In this document: in pieces, positions 1 to 7,042 of the stretch
Layout: each line of letters opens with the position of its first letter
Position numbering within the stretch: the first letter of the stretch is position 1
Source of the DNA: an uncultured Selenomonadaceae bacterium
Lineage (GTDB): Bacteria; Bacillota; Negativicutes; Selenomonadales; Selenomonadaceae
DNA: 33,474 nucleotides
Reading direction: 5' to 3'
Assembly: GCA_905233135.1 (NCBI GenBank)
Contig: CAJOCQ010000017.1
Coordinates: 1 to 33,474, forward strand
The notes under the pieces: model-generated
The model's input: only the letters and a program-made list of their open reading frames with translations
Database searches by the model: none
Told to the model about the DNA's origin: nothing
Position numbers and translations under genes: made by a program

Positions 1-81
1 CATATAGCAACGCGTTACGACAAATTGGCGGATTGCTTTTTGAATTTTGTGTATCTTGCCGCTTCTGTTATCCACTTTTAA
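1..81 (+). CDS. IS5-type transposase, C-terminal end only (partial)
   Basis: The first 26 codons of the window, in frame 1 and closed by TAA at 79-81, read ATRYDKLADCFLNFVYLAA in their centre. This matches the usual C-terminal tail of DDE transposases of the IS5/IS427 type, where an (I)ATRYDK motif is followed by a short hydrophobic helix and the stop. The rest of the gene lies left of the window. No terminal inverted repeat of the element could be defined, so the right end of the IS should lie somewhere in the next tens of bases. Family assignment rests on a short stretch and is from memory of the family. Confidence 0.62.
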   Translation, partial: HIATRYDKLADCFLNFVYLAASVIHF

Positions 82-110
82 TTTACCAACAACCCCTAAT
101 AAATTAAATG

Positions 111-265
111 TTCTTTCTTTCTAGCCGTAGAAAGAAAGAACCAAAGAAAGACTCGTCGCCCGTCCAGTGCGCCTTGCGTTGGTAACGCTCTTAGAACTGT
201 CGATTCTGCATTATAGTTTCTGTACGCACTAAGGCGGGAGGCAGCTGCGCTGAGAGGACGGGCGA
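111..265 (+). repeat. Intergenic repeat family, copy A (diverged)
   Basis: A perfect 12-bp hairpin (TTCTTTCTTTCT at 111-122 with AGAAAGAAAGAA at 129-140) is followed by CCAAAGAAAG and then by a segment bounded by inverted ends TCGCCCGTCC (156-165) and GGACGGGCGA (256-265). The same layout recurs at 24343-24512, 27125-27297 and, reversed, at 29106-29277. The core of this copy differs from the others: it lacks the inner C-run/G-run hairpin. It sits between the transposase end and the terminator of the next gene. Confidence 0.8.
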
Positions 266-307
266 CAGTTTTTTTATTTAGGTTTTTATTTTAGTAACCG
301 GAAGTTA

Positions 308-366
308 GCGCGCGTCCTGCGCAGGGGCGGGCGGCTCGCATCACGCTCGCCGCTTTTTTATTTCAA
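308..366 (+). terminator. GC-rich terminator module shared with copy B
   Basis: GCGGCTCGCATCACGCTCGC followed by CGC and a T tract can fold with GCGGC/GCCGC pairing before T7-like residues, which is an intrinsic terminator for + strand transcription. An almost identical stretch follows repeat copy B at 24543-24572, with the same upstream TCCTGCGC motif. It would stop transcripts coming from the transposase side before they run antisense into the gene at 423-965. Confidence 0.6.
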
Positions 367-370
367 ACTA

Positions 371-398
371 AAAAAGACTAGGGAAAATCCCCAGTCTT
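371..398 (-). terminator. Intrinsic terminator of the secreted-protein gene
   Basis: On the - strand AAGACT-G-GGGA, loop TTT, then TCCC-T-AGTCTT forms a stem of about 10 pairs with one mismatch, followed directly by TTTT and AGTTT. It lies 24 bp after the stop codon of the gene at 423-965. Confidence 0.75.
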
Positions 399-422
399 CG
401 GAATTAAGTATTTTTTAATTTG

Positions 423-965
423 TCAGTACAAATTCATAACGTTTGCAATTTCTTTCAAGCATTTTTCAAATGCACCGCGCCGCGCCCTCAAATTGCTCGC
501 CTTTGAAAGAGAATCTTGGCTCGTAGTTGCGAAGTCAACGATACTTGAATTGTTAACCAAATAGGCGTCAAGCTGAATCGTACTGCGGTTTTTCTGCGAA
601 TGATTGTCGCTGTTTTGCTTGTCAATGTTTTCGTCCAGCATTAAATATAAAGTTTTGCTGTAGCCGCTGCGCGCAGTGAAGTCAATCATATCCTGCTTTT
701 TCGGCGTATTTTCACCAATGTCATATCTGTTCATCATAAAAAGTTGGTATTGGCGTTGAATATCGTCGCCGCAATCGTAAAGCGTCTTAGTCTTAGAGCC
801 GAGAACTTTTTTAATAAGGCTGTAATAATCTTTGGTTTTAAATTCTGCGCCGCCGATTATTACAACTTTGGTACTGCGGAAATTATCGCTTGACTTTGAC
901 GCCGCAAAAGCCGTACAGGAAATTAAAGCCATAATCATTGCCGTAAGCATAAAAATTTTTTTCAA
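423..965 (-). CDS. Small secreted protein of unknown function
   Basis: 180 residues if translation starts at TTG 965. I prefer this start because GGGAG lies nine bases upstream and the product then begins MKKIFMLTAMIMALISCTA, a clean Sec signal peptide cleaved after AFA; the nearby ATG at 974 directly abuts the same Shine-Dalgarno. The mature part has a beta strand (STKVVIIGGAEF), a tyrosine-rich helix (KDYYSLIKKVL) and a conserved-looking end (RARRGAFEKCLKEIANVM). It contains two cysteines after the signal, about 100 residues apart. It resembles hypothetical exported proteins I associate with Selenomonas-type bacteria, but no function is known to me. It is transcribed from its own promoter and ends at a terminator; it stands divergently to the ACT-domain gene. 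Confidence 0.75.
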   Translation of the reverse strand: MKKIFMLTAMIMALISCTAFAASKSSDNFRSTKVVIIGGAEFKTKDYYSLIKKVLGSKTKTLYDCGDDIQRQYQLFMMNRYDIGENTPKKQDMIDFTARSGYSKTLYLMLDENIDKQNSDNHSQKNRSTIQLDAYLVNNSSIVDFATTSQDSLSKASNLRARRGAFEKCLKEIANVMNLY

Positions 966-996
966 AATAATCATCTCCCAAAAAATTTTGCAATTT

Positions 997-1025
997 ATTC
1001 TGCAACAAATAAGCCGCGCTGTCAA
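997..1025 (-). promoter_or_regulatory. Promoter of the secreted-protein gene
   Basis: On the - strand TTGACA (1020-1025), 17 bp, CAGAAT (997-1002). The -35 is perfect, the -10 matches at four positions. It overlaps the divergent promoter for the ACT-domain gene. Confidence 0.6.
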
Positions 1026-1026
1026 C

Positions 1027-1055
1027 TGTACAAAAATTTTCGATTGTGCTATATT
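1027..1055 (+). promoter_or_regulatory. Promoter of the ACT-domain gene
   Basis: TGTACA (1027-1032), 17 bp, TATATT (1050-1055), 20 bp before the start codon at 1075. The two divergent -35 regions lie side by side, so the two promoters may compete. Confidence 0.5.
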
Positions 1056-1074
1056 ACGCGGCGAGGTGATTTTT

Positions 1075-1344
1075 ATGAAATTGGTTATTACGGTTGTAGG
1101 CAAGGACAGAGTTGGCATTATTGCCGCCGTTACGAAAATTCTTGCCGACAATGAAGTTAATATTTTGTCAATCAACCAAAATATTTTGAACGGCTTTTTT
1201 AATATGATTTTGTTTGCTGAAGCGAATGAAAGTAAAATTCGGCTCGTAGATTTACAGGCGGCTTTAAAGGCGCAGGGCGAAGAAATCGGCGTCGAAATTA
1301 AAACTCAACACCAAGATATTTTTGACGCAATGCATAAGATTTAG
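1075..1344 (+). CDS. ACT-domain protein, UPF0237/GcvR-like
   Basis: 89 residues from the ATG at 1075, with GAGGTGAT seven bases upstream; the longer reading frame to the left has no such signal and runs through the promoter. The protein is one ACT fold: MKLVITVVGKDRVGIIAAVT, then the helix KILADNEVNILSINQ, the strand NGFFNMILFAEA and a second helix. The V/T-V-x-G-K-D-x-x-G-I-I start is the signature of the short UPF0237 family, single ACT domains that probably bind a small ligand such as an amino acid. In related genomes these genes often precede a DUF711-type gene; here the next gene is convergent, so this copy is monocistronic. Biochemical role unknown. Confidence 0.88.
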   Translation: MKLVITVVGKDRVGIIAAVTKILADNEVNILSINQNILNGFFNMILFAEANESKIRLVDLQAALKAQGEEIGVEIKTQHQDIFDAMHKI

Positions 1345-1358
1345 GCAGTAGTGAAAAG

Positions 1359-2309
1359 TTATTTTAAAATAAAGAAGAGCGCGGGGAAAAGTACCAACAA
1401 AAAAATTGCTGTCGTCATTATGAAGGAAGTTATTGCAAGGTTGACGTTCAATTTGTAAAGGCGCGAAGTCAACACCGCGTTAATTGCCGTCGGAGCCATC
1501 GCGCAGATTAACAGCGTATTCAATAAAATTCTGTCGCCGAAAAAAATTCTGCTTGCGAAATATATAAACGCCGGCATTATCAAAAATCTTAAAAATACCA
1601 AGTCCCAAACGCGCGTATAATAATATTTTGTATGTGAAAAATTTATCAAAAATCCTACCGGCAAAAGTGCTATCCACGCGCCGAAATGTACAAGCCTTTG
1701 AAATATTTCTGACAAAAATTCGGGGCGCGCAATTCCGTTTGCATTTAAAAACAATCCCGCTATTATTCCCAAAATACTAATTTGATTGACGCTGAAAAGA
1801 CTTTGCCACCATTTTTGGGAATGTTCAACTTGATTGCCTGCAAAATGCTTTTCGTGGTAATACTGCGCGAGCGGAAAACAAACAAGCACCAATAAAATAT
1901 TTTGGCAGGCACCGACAATTTGAGTATATGCAAAGCCTTCTTCGTTGTACAAAATAAACGCGCAGACGCCGCCCAAAGTTCCAAGATTCGAGAGCATTGC
2001 ACTTATAACGTACGCGCCGCGATTCAACAAACTTTTATGACGCCGCGCAAATGTCAACGCGCCGATTAATCCCGGTACAATCACATACAGCGCGCCGAAT
2101 GGAAGTAAAAAAAGTAATTCCCGCGTCAGCGGCAATACCCAAAAACTCAACAGCGTCAATAATGTATAAATTACAATGACGTTGAATTTTATCAGCCAAT
2201 TTGTAAATTTGTCGGGCAAAAATTTTTTTCGGTGCAGGAAATATCCTACTATCAGCGGCGCAATTAAATCCGTGAAAACGTACACAAGGCGGGAATATTC
2301 AGAATCCAT
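1359..2309 (-). CDS. AEC-family (auxin efflux carrier type) transporter
   Basis: 316 residues, within the usual 300-320 for this family, with about ten hydrophobic helices in two halves: residues 10-140 and, after a hydrophilic loop (HEKHFAGNQVEHSQKWW), 165-316. Motifs typical of bacterial AEC permeases are present, such as SAMLSNLGTLGG in helix 4 and MAPTAINAVLTSRLY in the second half. Members export or import small organic acids such as malate in anaerobes; the substrate here cannot be told. ATG at 2309 has GGAG eleven to eight bases upstream. The gene is convergent with the ACT-domain gene 14 bp away, with no visible terminator in between. Confidence 0.85.
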   Translation of the reverse strand: MDSEYSRLVYVFTDLIAPLIVGYFLHRKKFLPDKFTNWLIKFNVIVIYTLLTLLSFWVLPLTRELLFLLPFGALYVIVPGLIGALTFARRHKSLLNRGAYVISAMLSNLGTLGGVCAFILYNEEGFAYTQIVGACQNILLVLVCFPLAQYYHEKHFAGNQVEHSQKWWQSLFSVNQISILGIIAGLFLNANGIARPEFLSEIFQRLVHFGAWIALLPVGFLINFSHTKYYYTRVWDLVFLRFLIMPAFIYFASRIFFGDRILLNTLLICAMAPTAINAVLTSRLYKLNVNLAITSFIMTTAIFLLVLFPALFFILK

Positions 2310-2337
2310 AATTTTTTCTCCATAATTTTTTTACTGA

Positions 2338-2367
2338 AATATTGCCACGTCGATTAACTTTTTGCAA
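2338..2367 (-). promoter_or_regulatory. Possible promoter of the AEC transporter
   Basis: On the - strand TTGCAA (2362-2367), 18 bp, AATATT (2338-2343). Both boxes are imperfect; it follows the terminator of the glycosylase gene, so some promoter is expected here. Confidence 0.35.
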
Positions 2368-2377
2368 GATTTTTAAT

Positions 2378-2420
2378 AAAAAAAATCCCCAAGTCATTCC
2401 AAGCAAAATGACGAGGGAAT
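2378..2420 (-). terminator. Terminator of the alcohol dehydrogenase-glycosylase operon
   Basis: Stem TCCC-TCG-TCATT / AATGACTT-GGGGA on the - strand (arms at 2386-2398 and 2407-2418), followed by eight T. A T run also follows on the + strand, so it may work both ways. Confidence 0.75.
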
Positions 2421-2423
2421 TTT

Positions 2424-3002
2424 TTATTTTGAGACGCAAGGATTATTTTTCTGAATGAAACGCCACAAAAAATTAGCCGCGTCGCCCGCGTAGTCAACAT
2501 TTATTCTTTTCGTTGCAACAATTTCAGGCTGAAAATTTTCGGCAGTCTCAATAAATAATTCGTTGCCGCACAAATCCGCGCCGTAATGATTTTTTGTAAT
2601 TGCCATAGCTTGAGTTAATTTGCCGGGACCGTTGCAAAGTTCGCGCAGATTATTTTTTTGCCGCCGCGCCTGCATTAATTCAAGCCCTTCGACAGGTTGC
2701 AGGGCGCGTATCAAAATTGCGTCAGGAATTTCTGCAACGTTCGCAACCACATTCATACAAATATTTTTGCCGTAAATCAAATAGATATAAGCAAAGCCGC
2801 CCGCGCCGAAAGTAACTTCAGTGCGTGCTGTTCGCCCTTTGAAGGAGTGCGCCGCCGCGTCAATTTTGCCCAAATACGCCTCAACTTCCACGATTATACC
2901 CGCCGTTAAACCTTCCGCCGAATTGTGCACTAACTTTTTGCCGATTAAATCTTTTGCAACTTCCAAGCCGCCGCGCAAATAAAATTCTCGTTTAAGTTTC
3001 AT
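2424..3002 (-). CDS. 3-methyladenine DNA glycosylase (AAG/MPG family)
   Basis: 192 residues, the normal length of the bacterial alkyladenine glycosylase family. It removes alkylated purines in base-excision repair. Visible motifs: the entry DLIGKKLVHN, the catalytic region VEVEAYLGKIDAAAHSFKGR with the presumed catalytic Glu41, the YGKNICMNVV strand with the base-probing tyrosine region, and NGPGKLTQAMAI near the C-terminus. The start overlaps the stop of the alcohol dehydrogenase gene in an ATGA, so translation is probably coupled. The combination with a dehydrogenase has no obvious functional logic and may be simple co-transcription. Confidence 0.93.
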   Translation of the reverse strand: MKLKREFYLRGGLEVAKDLIGKKLVHNSAEGLTAGIIVEVEAYLGKIDAAAHSFKGRTARTEVTFGAGGFAYIYLIYGKNICMNVVANVAEIPDAILIRALQPVEGLELMQARRQKNNLRELCNGPGKLTQAMAITKNHYGADLCGNELFIETAENFQPEIVATKRINVDYAGDAANFLWRFIQKNNPCVSK

Positions 3003-4186
3003 AAAGCCATTTCGTAAATTTTAGCCATATCGTCAAGATAAAGTCTTTTCGCAGAACCTATACCTTTTCCGTTGCTTGTATTTTCGCAGGAAGTAGCCAT
3101 TTCTTGAATTTGTTCGTACGTTGGATTGACGCCCAATTCTGTAAGATTTGTAGGCATACCAATTTTTTTGTAAAAATGTTCCATTTCCTCAATTCCGCGC
3201 AGTGCAACTTCTTCTTCGCTTAAGCCGTTAGCGTCAACGCCCATAACATTTACGGCGAATTTTACAAAGCGCGGCAGACAATTTTTATAAACGTAACGCG
3301 CCCAACTTCCCCAAAGTGCGGCAAGCCCCGCGCCATGCGTGGTGTTGAACATTCCGTTAATTTCGGATTCAAGATTATGAGTAGCGAAGTCGCCGCCGTC
3401 ATTGCCGCAACCCGTCAAGCCGTTATGCGCCAAACTCGACGCCCACATAACTTCGGCGCGTGCGTCATAATTGCGGGGATTGAAACGCAGAATGTTAGCG
3501 TTCTTCATAACGGTTTTCAAAAGTCCTTCGGCGATTGAGTCAGTAAGTTCCATATTGCCGCCGTTGGTAAAATATCTTTCCATTGTATGCATCATAATAT
3601 CAACGCAGCCCGCTGCCGTCTGATAATCGGGCAAAGTCATTGTAAGTTCAGGATTCATAATAGCAAATTTCGGGCGTGCAAGCGCGTCGCCGAAACTGCG
3701 TTTTTTGTGCGTTTGTTCATTCAAGATAACAACACTGCGGCTCATTTCACTGCCTGCCGCCGCTATTGTCAAAATGGAACCTACGGGCAATGACGCCTTA
3801 GGCGTTCTTTTGCGCTCGAATAAATCCCAAACATCTTCTTTCGGCTCGGCAAGTGCAAACGCTATAGCTTTTGCGGAGTCAATGACACTGCCGCCGCCTA
3901 CCGCCAAAATAAAATCGACTTGATTTAACGCGCCCTGAGCGAAGCCGGTACGAACTTTATCAAGGTGCGGATTCGGTACAACGCCGCCCAATTCAACGTG
4001 GAAAATTCCCGCCTCGTTCAAAAGTTGTTTGACGCGCCCGATTAAACCGGATTTAATCGCGCTGCCCATCCCGTAATGTATCAAAACGCGCGTACCGCCG
4101 TATTTTTTTATTAAAATCCCGACGCTTTTTTCTGCGCCGCGCCCGAAAATTATTCTTGTCGGAGTGTAATATTCAAAGTTATGCAT
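2999..4186 (-). CDS. Iron-containing alcohol dehydrogenase (butanol dehydrogenase-like)
   Basis: 395 residues, typical of NAD(P)H-dependent group III alcohol dehydrogenases of the BDH branch, cytosolic, reducing aldehydes to alcohols in fermentation. The dinucleotide loop VGGGSVIDSAK is at 96-106. Metal ligands are visible as Asp196 and His200 (AAGCVDIMMHTMERYF), His270 (GGDFATH) and His284 (NTTHGAGL). All four are present, so the enzyme should be active. ATG at 4186 has AAGGGGCG upstream. A good promoter lies ahead, and the DeoR-type regulator gene sits immediately upstream in the same direction, making it a plausible regulator. The gene overlaps the glycosylase gene by 4 bp. Confidence 0.93.
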   Translation of the reverse strand: MHNFEYYTPTRIIFGRGAEKSVGILIKKYGGTRVLIHYGMGSAIKSGLIGRVKQLLNEAGIFHVELGGVVPNPHLDKVRTGFAQGALNQVDFILAVGGGSVIDSAKAIAFALAEPKEDVWDLFERKRTPKASLPVGSILTIAAAGSEMSRSVVILNEQTHKKRSFGDALARPKFAIMNPELTMTLPDYQTAAGCVDIMMHTMERYFTNGGNMELTDSIAEGLLKTVMKNANILRFNPRNYDARAEVMWASSLAHNGLTGCGNDGGDFATHNLESEINGMFNTTHGAGLAALWGSWARYVYKNCLPRFVKFAVNVMGVDANGLSEEEVALRGIEEMEHFYKKIGMPTNLTELGVNPTYEQIQEMATSCENTSNGKGIGSAKRLYLDDMAKIYEMAL

Positions 4187-4216
4187 AATAAACGCCCCTT
4201 ATATTTTTATATTGAA

Positions 4217-4245
4217 AGTCTAACAGTTTCTTTTGCAACGGTCAA
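4217..4245 (-). promoter_or_regulatory. Promoter of the alcohol dehydrogenase operon
   Basis: On the - strand TTGACC (4240-4245), 17 bp, TAGACT (4217-4222), preceded by TG one base before the -10 (extended -10). The same TGTTAGACT box occurs before infC. Confidence 0.65.
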
Positions 4246-4248
4246 GTT

Positions 4249-5022
4249 TTAAAAATTCGGCAGAATTATTTCTAAATTTAAATCTTGCGCGGCTTTTAAA
4301 ATTCCTTCGGCGGGCGCGCTTTCAGTGATTAAACCGCGCACATTTTCAAGCGTTGCGAATTTATAATTTGCCTCGACGCCGAATTTTCTTGACTCCGCCA
4401 TTATGTAAGAATTTTTGCTGACGCTTAAAATTTTCGCCTTGTGAAGCCCGCTGTCGATGTCGTGCGAAGACAGCGAATTTTTTTTCACATCAACGCCTAC
4501 AACTCCTATAAATGCAATATCGGGGCTGAACTTTTCCATAAATTCAAGGTTAAGCCCGTCGCAAAAACCGTCGCGGCTCTTGTTAAGTTGCCCGCCCGCA
4601 AAAATTATATTTATTTTGGGATTGCGCGCCAACATCACTAGCACATCAACCATATTTGTAATAATTTTGCAGGGCGAATCCCTTTTTTCCAAAATTTCGG
4701 CAATGGCAATGCTGATTGTCGAGGCGTCAAGAAAAATTAAATCATTCGGCGAAATTATTTTCAAGGCGGCGGCGGCGATTTTTCTTTTTGCGTCCACGTC
4801 GCTTATTCGGCGTTTTTGCGCTTCGGTAATTTGTAATTTTTCTTTGATTGGAACTGCGCCGCCGTAAGTTCTTTTGAGTTGTCCTTCAATTTCAAGCGCG
4901 GTTAAATCCTTTCTTATACTGTCTTCGGTTACGTTGAACATTTCGGCGAGTTCTTTTACTAAAACTTTGCCGTTGGAATTTAAAAGTTCTAAAATTTTTG
5001 CTTGTCTTTCTTCCAGAAACAT
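4249..5022 (-). CDS. DeoR-family transcriptional regulator
   Basis: 257 residues from the ATG at 5022, chosen because GGAGGG lies seven bases upstream; a TTG start 15 bp earlier would place that site inside the gene. N-terminal winged HTH at about 5-55 (ILELLNSNGKVLVKELAEMF, then VTEDSIRKDLTALE, and the DeoR end KRTYGGAV). The C-terminal sugar-phosphate sensing domain shows FLDASTISIAIAEIL, TNMVDVLVMLA, IIFAGGQLNKSRDGF and PDIAFIGVVGVD, in the order expected for the ribose-5-phosphate-isomerase-like fold. Such regulators usually repress a linked carbohydrate or fermentation operon until a phosphorylated sugar binds. The closest candidate target is the alcohol dehydrogenase operon just downstream. 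Confidence 0.92.
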   Translation of the reverse strand: MFLEERQAKILELLNSNGKVLVKELAEMFNVTEDSIRKDLTALEIEGQLKRTYGGAVPIKEKLQITEAQKRRISDVDAKRKIAAAALKIISPNDLIFLDASTISIAIAEILEKRDSPCKIITNMVDVLVMLARNPKINIIFAGGQLNKSRDGFCDGLNLEFMEKFSPDIAFIGVVGVDVKKNSLSSHDIDSGLHKAKILSVSKNSYIMAESRKFGVEANYKFATLENVRGLITESAPAEGILKAAQDLNLEIILPNF

Positions 5023-5033
5023 TTTTATTCCCT

Positions 5034-5077
5034 CCAAAAAAATTAATGCTGCAACACAAATGTTACAGCATTTTTTT
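5034..5077 (-). terminator. Bidirectional hairpin terminator after tRNA-Glu
   Basis: AATGCTGTAACA / TGTTGCAGCATT (arms within 5045-5072) form 12 pairs around a TTTG loop, with T runs on both strands. On the - strand it ends the tRNA-Glu transcript before the DeoR gene; the T tract reaches the Shine-Dalgarno site of that gene. Confidence 0.75.
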
Positions 5078-5138
5078 ATTTATATCTACAAAATATTTTC
5101 TAAAATATTTACGCGCGTGAATTTATTGCAAAAAAAAA

Positions 5139-5213
5139 TGGTGACGCTAGCGGGATTTGAACCCACGAACCCGCCGTGAAAGGGCGGTGTCTTAACCACT
5201 TGACGATAGCGCC
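5139..5213 (-). tRNA. tRNA-Glu (anticodon TTC), CCA encoded
   Basis: Read on the - strand, the acceptor arms GGCGCTA and TAGCGTC pair (one G-T), followed by A and an encoded CCA. The anticodon arm CCGCC-CTTTCAC-GGCGG gives anticodon TTC, and the T arm contains GGTTCAAATCC. All parts of the cloverleaf are present. It has its own consensus promoter and terminator, so it is a single-gene unit. Confidence 0.96.
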
Positions 5214-5227
5214 ATTAACCGTTGCAG

Positions 5228-5256
5228 ATTATACTAAAACTTTTTTACAATGTCAA
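5228..5256 (-). promoter_or_regulatory. Consensus promoter of tRNA-Glu
   Basis: On the - strand TTGACA (5251-5256), 17 bp, TATAAT (5228-5233): perfect in both boxes and spacing, as expected for a strongly expressed tRNA gene. Confidence 0.9.
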
Positions 5257-5265
5257 CAAAAATTT

Positions 5266-6054
5266 TCAGCGCAATTTCCAAGCGTGATCAATAAGACCAA
5301 TGCCCTTGCCGAGCGTCAAGCCCGAACTTAACGCGCCTGTTAAATATTTTTTTGCCTCGTCGATTGCCTGAATTAAATTTAAACCTTTGGCAAGATTCGC
5401 CGCAACAGCCGCGCTTAAAGCAGTGCCTGCGCCGTGCGTGTTTTTCGTGTCAACTTTTTTGCCCCTGAACCAACGTGCCTCTTTGCCGTCAAACAAAAGT
5501 TCGCTTGCGTCGTTTTCATCTCCGCCGCCCTTTGCCAATATCGCGCAGGAATATTTTTCTGAAACTTTTTTTGCGGCGTCAGAAATTTCTTGACGTGCAG
5601 TAACTTTATCGCCGCTGAAAAATTCCAATTCAATTTTGCCCAATGTTACCAAAGTTGACAGCGGGAAAATTTTTTCTGCATAAATTTGGGCGTCCGTCGT
5701 CTCAATTAATTTTGTGCCGTCATTCGCAACCATTGCAATATCCGTAACAATATTTTTTGCGCCGTAATGCGCCAACCTTCCTGCAACAGTCAAAATTAAA
5801 TCCTGCGTTGGTACCGCGCCAATTTTCACGGCGGCAGGCGGAATATCTTCAAAAATCATATCAATTTGATTAGCCAAAAAATCCGCCGTCACGTCCATAT
5901 ACGAACGGTGCCCCGTCGTATTTTGCGCCGTCAAAGTTGTAATAACCGTCATTGCGTAAACGTCATTTGCAATCAAAGTTTTAATATCGCCTTGAATTCC
6001 CGTGCCGCCGCTTGAATCGCTGCCGCCAATCGTAAGTACCGTTTTCAATTCCAT
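5266..6054 (-). CDS. thiD: ThiD-like hydroxymethylpyrimidine (phosphate) kinase, divergent
   Basis: 262 residues, normal for ThiD of the ribokinase superfamily, which phosphorylates hydroxymethylpyrimidine in thiamine synthesis. The N-terminal substrate motif is present as LTIGGSDSSGGTGIQGDIKT, and the late motifs as ILAKGGGDE and NTHGAGTALSAAVAAN. Several family positions are altered: the usual DPVMVAKSG is DIAMVANDG, the TPN(L)xEA motif is TLGKIELE, and the GTGC anion-hole motif reads GAGT with Thr211 in place of Cys. It may be a low-activity or re-specialised kinase (pyridoxal or another substrate), or an early stage of decay. The start at 6054 is seven bases after the stop of the broken ADP-ribosylglycohydrolase gene, with GGAAG upstream, so the two were one operon. 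No thi genes and no TPP riboswitch are nearby. Confidence 0.78.
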   Translation of the reverse strand: MELKTVLTIGGSDSSGGTGIQGDIKTLIANDVYAMTVITTLTAQNTTGHRSYMDVTADFLANQIDMIFEDIPPAAVKIGAVPTQDLILTVAGRLAHYGAKNIVTDIAMVANDGTKLIETTDAQIYAEKIFPLSTLVTLGKIELEFFSGDKVTARQEISDAAKKVSEKYSCAILAKGGGDENDASELLFDGKEARWFRGKKVDTKNTHGAGTALSAAVAANLAKGLNLIQAIDEAKKYLTGALSSGLTLGKGIGLIDHAWKLR

Positions 6055-6060
6055 TTTAAT

Positions 6061-7022
6061 TTACTTCCTTTCAAATGCTGTATAAAAATCTGCAGAAATT
6101 TTTTGCAGATAATCTTTTTTCTTGAGGACGTCAAGCTATTTTGGGGAATTTGTTCAACGCCGTAAAACGCGCCGCCGAGTCCGCCCGCAATAGCCGCAAC
6201 GATATCAGTATCGCCGCCCAAATTTACCGCCTTTAAAATTAAATCTTTATAATTGTCGGTATTCAGCAAACACCATAACGCCGCCTTGAGAGTGTACACA
6301 ACATAAACGCTGATTGTAATATTTTTTTCGGGTGTTGCCGCAAAATTTTTATCGAGCAAAAATTCATAGTGAAACCATTCGCCCCAAAATTTTTCGTGCG
6401 CTGAATAAAAATTTTTCGCCTTGTTTACGCCGTTGGAAAATGCAACTTGCAAATTTTGCCCGTCGAAAATTTCAACCGCAATAAGACAATAAATCCCGCA
6501 AGCAATTAAAGTGCGCGGGTGCGCGTGCGTCAAAGAGGCTACTTCGTGAATAATTTTCATTGCGTCATTGTCAAAATTATTTCCGCGCGTCAAAGAAATG
6601 TACGCGGCAACAGGCAACATTCTTATAAGCGCACCGTTTTCGTTGGAGTATTCGTCAGAAATTCCGCAGTCCTTCGGGTAATAGCCTTTCAAAAAATTTT
6701 TTATCGCCGCTTCAGTTATAGGGTCAAAGTCAAAAGTAAAATCGTTGGCAGTGAATTTATCGCCGCTGTACCAATCGACGAAATTTCTAAAAATATCTTC
6801 AAAGTCAATTTTTTTTAGGCGCGTCATACTTTCCATAGCGGCAATAGTCAAGCTTGTATCATCAGACCAAGTGCCTGCGGGTTGACTGTAAGTGCCGTAT
6901 TCTCAAATATCGACAACGGGATTTTCTTTCAACCTGTAGCGTTTTGTAAATTCCACGGGGACGCCGACAGCGTCGCCGACGGCGTGCCCTAAAAGCATTG
7001 CAGTTAAAATTTCTTTCGTCAT
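6061..7022 (-). pseudogene. ADP-ribosylglycohydrolase (DraG-like), broken by a stop and a frameshift
   Basis: From ATG 7022 the frame reads MTKEILTAMLLGHAVGDAVG, then continues to PVVDI and meets TGA at 6903-6905 (codon 40), after which the same frame continues with EYGTYSQPAGTWSDDTSLT. Both sides are the standard N-terminal metal-site segment of the ADP-ribosylglycohydrolase family, so the TGA replaces a coding triplet (CGA to TGA would do). The middle is intact and includes NLGGDTDIVAAIAGGLGGAF, the second metal motif. Near 6136-6142 the frame changes: the open frame goes on with unrelated residues, whereas the +2 frame reads LDVLKKKDYLQKISADFY and ends at TAA 6061-6063, which is the family-like tail. 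One missing A in an A run plus TGG to TAG explains it. A shorter open frame begins at 6851 but lacks the first metal site. Confidence 0.85.
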
Positions 7023-7042
7023 AATTTTCCCTCGTTAAGTTT

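Noticed and set aside
6903..6905. Selenocysteine or suppressed TGA in the ADP-ribosylglycohydrolase gene
   Set aside because: The family has no selenocysteine at this place, and a second lesion near the C-terminus shows the gene is degraded.
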